A DNA stretch of 18,683 nt from Geobacter sp. GTDB lineage: Bacteria > Desulfobacterota > Desulfuromonadia > Geobacterales > DSM-12255. The notes below the pieces were generated by a model, which ran no database searches, was not told the origin of the DNA, and was given only the letters and a program-made list of their open reading frames with translations. Positions 14,070 to 18,683 of this stretch are shown here, piece after piece. Made by a program: the position numbers and the translations under genes. The stretch lies in the NCBI GenBank assembly GCA_012026855.1, contig VEOV01000319.1:1-18683 (forward strand). Reading direction: 5' to 3'. Within the stretch, counting starts at the first letter, position 1; every line of letters starts with the position of its first letter.

Positions 14070-14079
14070 GCCTGTCCCT

Positions 14080-15252
14080 TTATGAAAAACTGCGCAGCCT
14101 TGCCACTGCTTCAGGAATCATCTCCTGGTTGATATTCCCCAGAGCCAGCCGCAGATAACCTTCGAACCCGGGGCCGAAAACCTCGCCCGGTAGTGTCAAC
14201 AGGCCGGCATCATCAATCAGCTTCCTGGCAGCCTGCCTGCCGTTCAACCCTGTGAACGGGTGCTGCACCCAGCCGAAGAAGGAGCCGCTGGCCACCAGCT
14301 TGAACGGGTTGCCGGGTTTGGAGAATTCGGCGAGAAAACAGTCGTGGCGGCGCGCCATCATCCGGCTGTTCTCCTTTACCCACCCCTCCAGGTTGTCAGC
14401 AGCATAGCCCAGGGCCAGCTGTGTCAGGCGCGGCTGGCAGACCACCATGGTGTCCTGGGCCTTAAGGACGTGATGGATCAGCTCTTTGCCGGCCACCAGG
14501 GCACCGGCACGGAAGCCGGTGAGGGAGTAGGTTTTGCCGAAGGACATGATCTGGATGAGATGGTCTCCCCACGACTGGTCGGTAAAGAGTTGATGGGGCG
14601 CACTGCCGGAAGTGATGAAATCGGCATAGGTCTCATCCAGGAGCAGGGCAATGCCACGGCTTGCCGCCAGCTGATAAAGCTTTGCCAGCAGCTCCGGCGG
14701 CGTGACCGCCCCGGTCGGATTGCTCGGGGTGACCAGCAGGATGGCCCTGGTGCGGGGGGTTATCAGGCCGGCAATTGCCTCCAGGGAGGGGATGCCGCCG
14801 CAGGCGGCGTTAAAAGGGGCATAGATCCGCTTGATGCCGAGCATGGCGAGCCCCATGTCATGGTCGAAGTAGAAAGGGGTCTGGATGATAACCTCGTCCC
14901 CAGCTTGGCAGAGGGCCATGATGGCCAGCCAGAAAGCCTGGCTGGCGCCGACGGTCAGGCAGATGTTCTCGTGGTTGATCTGGGCGCCATAGTTGCGTTG
15001 GTAGCGTGCTGCCAGCGCCTCCCGCACTTCAGGCAGACCTTCATCGGGGGTGTAGCGGGCAGTGAGCGGGTCGGCAACCAGGGGTGCCAGGTAATCGGTC
15101 AATGCGGCTGCCGGCGGGTAATCGGGGACAGCCTGGCAAAGGTCGATCAGCGGCAGCTCGGGGTTTTCGACCCGTGCTGCCGCCCAGAGCCTGACTTCGG
15201 ATATGGGGGGGAAATTAACGGCTGCTATCTGCGGTGAGATAGCGTATTTCAT
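14080..15252 (-). CDS. Class I/II PLP-dependent aminotransferase, substrate unknown
   Basis: This 390-residue cytosolic aminotransferase of fold type I has the family blocks in order: RYTPDEGLPEVREALAARY (about 66-84), the VGASQAF cofactor-phosphate loop (101-107), TPSNPTGA with N178, DETYADF with D206 and Y209, the PLP lysine K240 in SFGKTYSLTGFRAG, and a late YLRLALG whose Arg should bind the substrate carboxylate. N-terminal Pro and Tyr residues (DLCQAVPDYPP) are as in aspartate or branched-chain type enzymes. Sequence alone does not separate aspartate, alanine, aromatic or methionine aminotransferase. Its ATG overlaps the stop of the upstream oxidoreductase by 4 bp (ATGA at 15249-15252), and larB follows after 10 bp, so all three are likely on one message. 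Confidence 0.9.
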   Translation of the reverse strand: MKYAISPQIAAVNFPPISEVRLWAAARVENPELPLIDLCQAVPDYPPAAALTDYLAPLVADPLTARYTPDEGLPEVREALAARYQRNYGAQINHENICLTVGASQAFWLAIMALCQAGDEVIIQTPFYFDHDMGLAMLGIKRIYAPFNAACGGIPSLEAIAGLITPRTRAILLVTPSNPTGAVTPPELLAKLYQLAASRGIALLLDETYADFITSGSAPHQLFTDQSWGDHLIQIMSFGKTYSLTGFRAGALVAGKELIHHVLKAQDTMVVCQPRLTQLALGYAADNLEGWVKENSRMMARRHDCFLAEFSKPGNPFKLVASGSFFGWVQHPFTGLNGRQAARKLIDDAGLLTLPGEVFGPGFEGYLRLALGNINQEMIPEAVARLRSFS

Positions 15253-16352
15253 CTGCCGAGGCTCTTTTTAATGGCTTCCACAACATAATAGGCATCGTTG
15301 ATGGCAGTATAGATCAGGTTCGGATGCTTCTCTTCCTGAATGCTGCCGGCGGCAATTTTCATGAATGATGGCGAAATGGCGCCGCCGACCACATAGACCC
15401 CTTTACGGGTCGATTCAAAGTCAGCGGTCAAAAGAACCAGCCGGTCACCTTCCTTGGCCACAGTACAGACGCCGGAAGCGCAGGCGATGGTCTGGATGCC
15501 CAGCTTGTCGAAGATCGGCACCGGGCCCTGGGAACCGATACAGGCGATGACATTCTGCATGGGGAAGCTGAGGGCGTGATAAAGGTCGATGCCGTCGGCC
15601 TGCTTGAACTCGTTGATCCTGATGACCAGACGGTCAATCCCTTCGTTATCCACTTCGCCGATGCGGGGGGTCGCGCCCGGCAGGAGGCGAATGTTGCCCC
15701 CCAGCAGGATCTCTTCGCCGAGACGCTGGGCGGTTTCCTTGTTGACATCAAACTTTTCCGACATGTGTGCCCAGTAGACCGGCTGGTCGTCATTCTGCTC
15801 ACGCTTGGTTTTGAGCACCGCAATAACAACATCCGCCGCGGTATTGCCGCCGCCGATCACCAGAGTCTTGACGCCGATATATTTAGCCGGATCATCGACG
15901 TTTTTGGCCACCATCTTGGCGTCGCCGTAAACCGACAGTTCCCGGGGGATATTGCTGCCAAAGGCAAGCAGCACCTTCCTTGCCTTGAAGTTCCCCCTGG
16001 AGGTGACTACCGTCAGGCCGTCACGCTCATCCCGGATGTCTTCAAAGGCGGTATCGGTCTGAATGTTGAGGTTTTCATGCTGCACAAAGTGCTGCACATA
16101 CTGCAGATAACTTTCCACTGTCACCGGTTTGTCGGGCGGCCGCAGTTCCTCGACCAGAAACGGTTCCGGCGCATCCTTGGGCTTGGAGGGGTAGACCAGC
16201 TTCCCCTGGGGGTAGGTGTTGGCGATCCCCTGGAAAATTGCCTTACCCGATTCAAGTACCAGATAAGAGAGCCCCTGTTTGTGGCACATGTAGGCGGTTG
16301 CCATGCCGGCCGGCCCGCCGCCGATGATGATTATGTCATAAGGATTACTCAT
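15249..16352 (-). CDS. FAD/NAD(P)-dependent oxidoreductase, thioredoxin-reductase-like (YpdA-related)
   Basis: This 367-residue two-dinucleotide-domain flavoprotein has an N-terminal FAD site with IIIIGGGPAGMATAY (7-21), a second Rossmann motif LVIGGGNTAADVV (164-176) for NAD(P)H, and a C-terminal FAD contact GVYVVGGAIS (318-327). The order matches thioredoxin-reductase-like and YpdA (bacillithiol disulfide reductase) proteins, including GLSYLVLE and NTYP near the start. There is no redox CxxC in the thioredoxin-reductase position. The only close cysteine pair is C291/C296 in CASGVC, so it is unlikely to be a true thioredoxin reductase. Electron acceptor unknown. The ATG has AGGAG about 8 bases upstream. 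The 86-bp gap before it separates it from the exported-protein gene, and it heads the twelve-gene leftward run. Confidence 0.85.
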   Translation of the reverse strand: MSNPYDIIIIGGGPAGMATAYMCHKQGLSYLVLESGKAIFQGIANTYPQGKLVYPSKPKDAPEPFLVEELRPPDKPVTVESYLQYVQHFVQHENLNIQTDTAFEDIRDERDGLTVVTSRGNFKARKVLLAFGSNIPRELSVYGDAKMVAKNVDDPAKYIGVKTLVIGGGNTAADVVIAVLKTKREQNDDQPVYWAHMSEKFDVNKETAQRLGEEILLGGNIRLLPGATPRIGEVDNEGIDRLVIRINEFKQADGIDLYHALSFPMQNVIACIGSQGPVPIFDKLGIQTIACASGVCTVAKEGDRLVLLTADFESTRKGVYVVGGAISPSFMKIAAGSIQEEKHPNLIYTAINDAYYVVEAIKKSLGR

Positions 16353-16438
16353 GGAAATTTCTCCTGTTTAACCTGGTGAGATTATTAGCACGGATACGCG
16401 GAAAAATAAAGAAGGGAGGCAGTGCAGCCGATAATGGG

Positions 16439-17614
16439 TTACGGCTGCTTCCAGGTGGTTGCTGGTTTTTGCGGAGTTCCGCTTGCCGGGTTGTAGGGTG
16501 CCATGCCGATGGCGAGTCTGATGGTTGTTGCTTCAGCCGGCTGCAGAGTGCGGAGCCATTCTAACCCCAGGAAGCGTTCATTGCTTTCCAGCGGAACTTT
16601 CGCCCCTTTTTGCGGCATTTTAGCCTGATCGTTGACGAAATAGGCTTTGTCCGGCCTTGCTTCTTGGGGCCATTCAATAAAGTCTGCCAGATTGGTGTAA
16701 ACCGGCCGTTCTCCGATGAGGCGGTTGCCGAGGTCTGCCATGCCTATGAAGGAGTGGGTTTTTGTGTCGATAAAAGTTTCATGCTCGACAATGCCGTCTG
16801 CCGTCCACCCCACGTCCCCCAGGGAAGTCCCATAGTAGCCGACCCAGGGCTCATCGCCATAAAGATAGATGAAGCTGACCGGAGCAGTGCCGGTATTGGT
16901 AACCTTGATGTCCAGGTTCAGGTACGGCTCACCGGCAGCAAATGACATTTTCCGGTCGATTTTCAGGGGTACGTCGTTTATGGCAAACAGGTGGGAACTG
17001 GTGATGATGACGTTGCTATCAGTTCGTTTTTCAACTCTGCTCCCCAGGAACTTCCATTTGGAAGGGGTAAAGCTATTGCCGGAAAGCGGGTTTGCAATCC
17101 CTTCATTGACGCTGCACCAGATATGATACCAGCGCTTGCCGTCATAATAGGTCATACCCGAGTTGTTCATGTTGTAGGCCATGTTGCTTTCAACCGTTTC
17201 CGGCAAGCCACCGCCTACGAAAAGGCCGTGCACTTCTTCTTCGTCGTCCAGATAGCGCCCCAGGTAGGTGACCAGGCCGGTGCCATTGGCGAAGTAGTTA
17301 CTGACAAAGCCGCTGCCGTCCTTTGGGTTCCATTCCACATGGAGGTGGTCAACCCCTTCTTTGTGGTGGGGAAAGAGCCTGCCCACCATTTTGTAAGTGC
17401 TGTTGCTGAATTTGATTGCATATTTTAACTGCTTCTCTTTGCCGACAAACAGGTGGTCGGTCAGCAGGTATTTTCCGGTATGATTGTCCTTGAAGAGAAA
17501 CAGTCCCTCAAAATGGCCCTCAAAATGAGTAGTTGCAACAACATTGGCCATTAACAGCAGGGAAACTATTGCAAGGGGGATCAACAGGAAAAAAGCGCTT
17601 TTCTTGATTTGCAT
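16439..17614 (-). CDS. Exported protein of unknown function, probably secreted or membrane-anchored
   Basis: I do not recognise this 391-residue protein. It starts MQIKKSAFFLLIPLAI and has a Sec-type signal: basic n-region, a hydrophobic core at about 7-26, then a possible cleavage site after NVVA, so it should lie in the periplasm or outside. The rest is rich in Tyr, Trp, Gly and Asn and looks beta-stranded. The middle reads as a beta-sandwich segment (YLNLDIKVTNTGTAPVSF), and HLHVEWNP and GDEPWVGYYG are notable aromatic blocks. There is one isolated Cys (WCSVN) and a Pro/Thr-rich tail. The frame opens further to a TTG at 17641, but the ATG at 17614 gives a normal signal peptide, with a weak GGA 8 bases before it. 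It stands alone between the oxidoreductase and the Ppx/GppA gene, with its own promoter. Confidence 0.8.
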   Translation of the reverse strand: MQIKKSAFFLLIPLAIVSLLLMANVVATTHFEGHFEGLFLFKDNHTGKYLLTDHLFVGKEKQLKYAIKFSNSTYKMVGRLFPHHKEGVDHLHVEWNPKDGSGFVSNYFANGTGLVTYLGRYLDDEEEVHGLFVGGGLPETVESNMAYNMNNSGMTYYDGKRWYHIWCSVNEGIANPLSGNSFTPSKWKFLGSRVEKRTDSNVIITSSHLFAINDVPLKIDRKMSFAAGEPYLNLDIKVTNTGTAPVSFIYLYGDEPWVGYYGTSLGDVGWTADGIVEHETFIDTKTHSFIGMADLGNRLIGERPVYTNLADFIEWPQEARPDKAYFVNDQAKMPQKGAKVPLESNERFLGLEWLRTLQPAEATTIRLAIGMAPYNPASGTPQKPATTWKQP

Positions 17615-17665
17615 AGGGGAAATCCAGCCTGTTAAAGTCAAAACCCGAAGATTTAATGAGAAACA

Positions 17666-17694
17666 ATCCTAGCAGAGAGCCGGCTGGCTGTCGA
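17666..17694 (-). promoter_or_regulatory. Sigma-70-like promoter of the exported-protein gene
   Basis: On the reverse strand TCGACA (17689-17694, 5/6) and TAGGAT (17666-17671, 4/6) are spaced by exactly 17 bp. The predicted transcription start near 17659 leaves a leader of about 45 bases before the ATG at 17614. No terminator is evident between the Ppx/GppA stop and this site, so read-through from upstream is also possible. Confidence 0.5.
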
Positions 17695-17780
17695 GAAGAT
17701 AAGCAGAGACACAAGATTTTATCTGCCCCATTAAACTGTTGTAAATTAACTGGTTAGGTCTGTTTGATGAGTCTGCACCG

Positions 17781-18683
17781 TCAGGTCATGGCAGCGGAAA
17801 TTGCCTCGTTGGCCGTCAACAGGAGCAGTTTTATGCCGAAAGCTTCGGAAAAGAGGTCGCTTTTGGCAGTAGCGCCATAAATTTCGACGGAAATATCGAC
17901 ATCACTTTGCAGTCTCAAGGTGAGGCGTGATGGCGAGAGCCGCGGTTCGACGATCTGGATTTTGCAGACCCGGCTTCGGTCAAGGCCATCGGCAAGCCTG
18001 AGAATGCCCCCCAGCCTGGCAACTCTGCTGCGATCCTCCGGAGACAGCTTCATGTAGGATTCATGCTTTTTCCTGGGGGGAGATTTGCGGTGATAACGGG
18101 CTATCTGTGCGATAAGCTCCCGTTCCCTGGGGGTAAAGCCAAAAAGGTCAGCATGGCGGATCAGGTGATATGAATGTTTATGGTGACTGGCGTAATTGAT
18201 GAAATAACCGACATCATGGAGGATGGCGGCTGTTTCCAGCAGGCGGCGCTCTTTCTCGCCCATCTTGAACTGCCTGGCCAGGGAGTTGAAGATTTCCAGT
18301 GAGAGCTTGGCAACCTGCAGGGCATGATTTTTATCAGCCCGGCAGGAGTCGGCAAAGCTTAGAGCCGACTCTCGCCATGTGGGTACGCTGCCCTCCGGCT
18401 GCAGCATGCTGTGCTTTCTCAGCCCTTTGAGCACCAGCCCTTCGCGGATGCCCCGCTCGTTCACCTTGAGCAGGTTGGTCTGGCTGAATTCAAGCAGTTC
18501 GTCGACCACTGTGACCCCGGCAACAATAATGTCCGCCCGGTCCGGGTTGAGCCCCGGAACGGCCCGCAGTTCCTTGAAGTTTTTGCGCAGCAGCATGGCC
18601 AGCAGATGCACGACGTCGCTGCGCCTGACTTCGTAGCCGTGGGCCGAGCTGAAGGCCTCCTTGCGCTCGGCCAGGATCATGGC
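17781..18683 (-). CDS. Ppx/GppA-family phosphatase, C-terminal part with HD domain (runs off the window)
   Basis: The 300 visible residues are the C-terminal part of a Ppx/GppA-type protein, which act as exopolyphosphatase and/or guanosine pentaphosphate phosphohydrolase. PGLNPDRADIIVAG (about 43-56 counting from the Met at 18680) and NERGIREGLVL (74-84) are end-of-domain-II signatures. An HD-like domain follows, with H119, ILHD (H155, D156), the His-rich ASHHKHSYH stretch and RLADGLDRS. The Met at 18680 is internal, since the frame continues into the window edge (Ala at 18681-18683). Full proteins are about 500 residues. The ASKHA ATPase-like domain I with the catalytic Glu is outside, so ppx cannot be told from gppA here. 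It precedes the exported-protein gene, with a 166-bp gap to the chosen start. Confidence 0.9.
   Translation of the reverse strand, partial: AMILAERKEAFSSAHGYEVRRSDVVHLLAMLLRKNFKELRAVPGLNPDRADIIVAGVTVVDELLEFSQTNLLKVNERGIREGLVLKGLRKHSMLQPEGSVPTWRESALSFADSCRADKNHALQVAKLSLEIFNSLARQFKMGEKERRLLETAAILHDVGYFINYASHHKHSYHLIRHADLFGFTPRERELIAQIARYHRKSPPRKKHESYMKLSPEDRSRVARLGGILRLADGLDRSRVCKIQIVEPRLSPSRLTLRLQSDVDISVEIYGATAKSDLFSEAFGIKLLLLTANEAISAAMT

Noticed and set aside
14260..15237. Forward-strand open frame of 325 codons opposite the aminotransferase
   Set aside because: Antisense shadow of a gene with complete PLP-enzyme motifs; no ribosome site or recognisable protein.
1..18683. A defence island, biosynthetic cluster, CRISPR array or prophage
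   Set aside because: Every substantial open frame with recognisable features is a core or conserved gene, apart from one exported protein. No integrase, transposase, nuclease-helicase set, spaced direct repeats or tRNA-linked attachment site was seen.

Overview
The window looks like a chromosomal core-gene segment from a Geobacter-like member of the Desulfuromonadales (former Deltaproteobacteria). This rests on recalled protein resemblance and gene order (alaS, recX, a PilT-type ATPase, recA, cinA, pgpA and nickel-pincer cofactor genes in one run), a futalosine-pathway menaquinone gene, and moderately high GC. No alignment was run, so genus level is inference. I see no tRNA, rRNA, CRISPR array, phage or insertion-sequence transposase, and no defence or biosynthetic cluster.

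Left part (1-4262). The 5' end of uvrC runs leftward off the window. Divergent from it is a rightward, probably co-transcribed trio: a DHH/DHHA1 phosphoesterase, a DUF2889 protein and MqnC, the radical-SAM enzyme that closes dehypoxanthine futalosine. Next comes a roughly 120-bp palindromic, MITE-like element in the mqnC-rnd gap, then RNase D (rnd). rnd and trxA converge on a bidirectional terminator at 4291-4322.

Centre and right (4343-16352). Twelve leftward genes sit almost end to end, many with 4-bp stop/start overlaps. In transcription order they are an FAD/NAD(P) oxidoreductase, a class I/II aminotransferase, larB, larC, pgpA, a cinA/pncC-type amidase, then an 82-bp gap with a possible promoter, recA, a PilT-family ATPase, recX, alaS, a response-regulator/histidine-kinase protein and thioredoxin. 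The run mixes nickel-cofactor synthesis, phospholipid synthesis, NMN salvage, homologous recombination and its regulator, a type IV pilus motor, translation and redox.

Right end (16439-18683). An exported protein of unknown function has a good sigma-70-like promoter in front of it. Upstream is the 3' part of a Ppx/GppA-family gene with an HD domain, which runs off the window.

Several starts were moved by ribosome-binding-site logic (the DHH gene, larC, alaS, recX and the exported protein). The most unusual items are the palindromic element at 3003-3121, the PilT-type motor placed between recA and recX with an altered C-terminal motif, the apparently leaderless uvrC, and the unrecognised exported protein. 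I found no convincing new multi-gene system.
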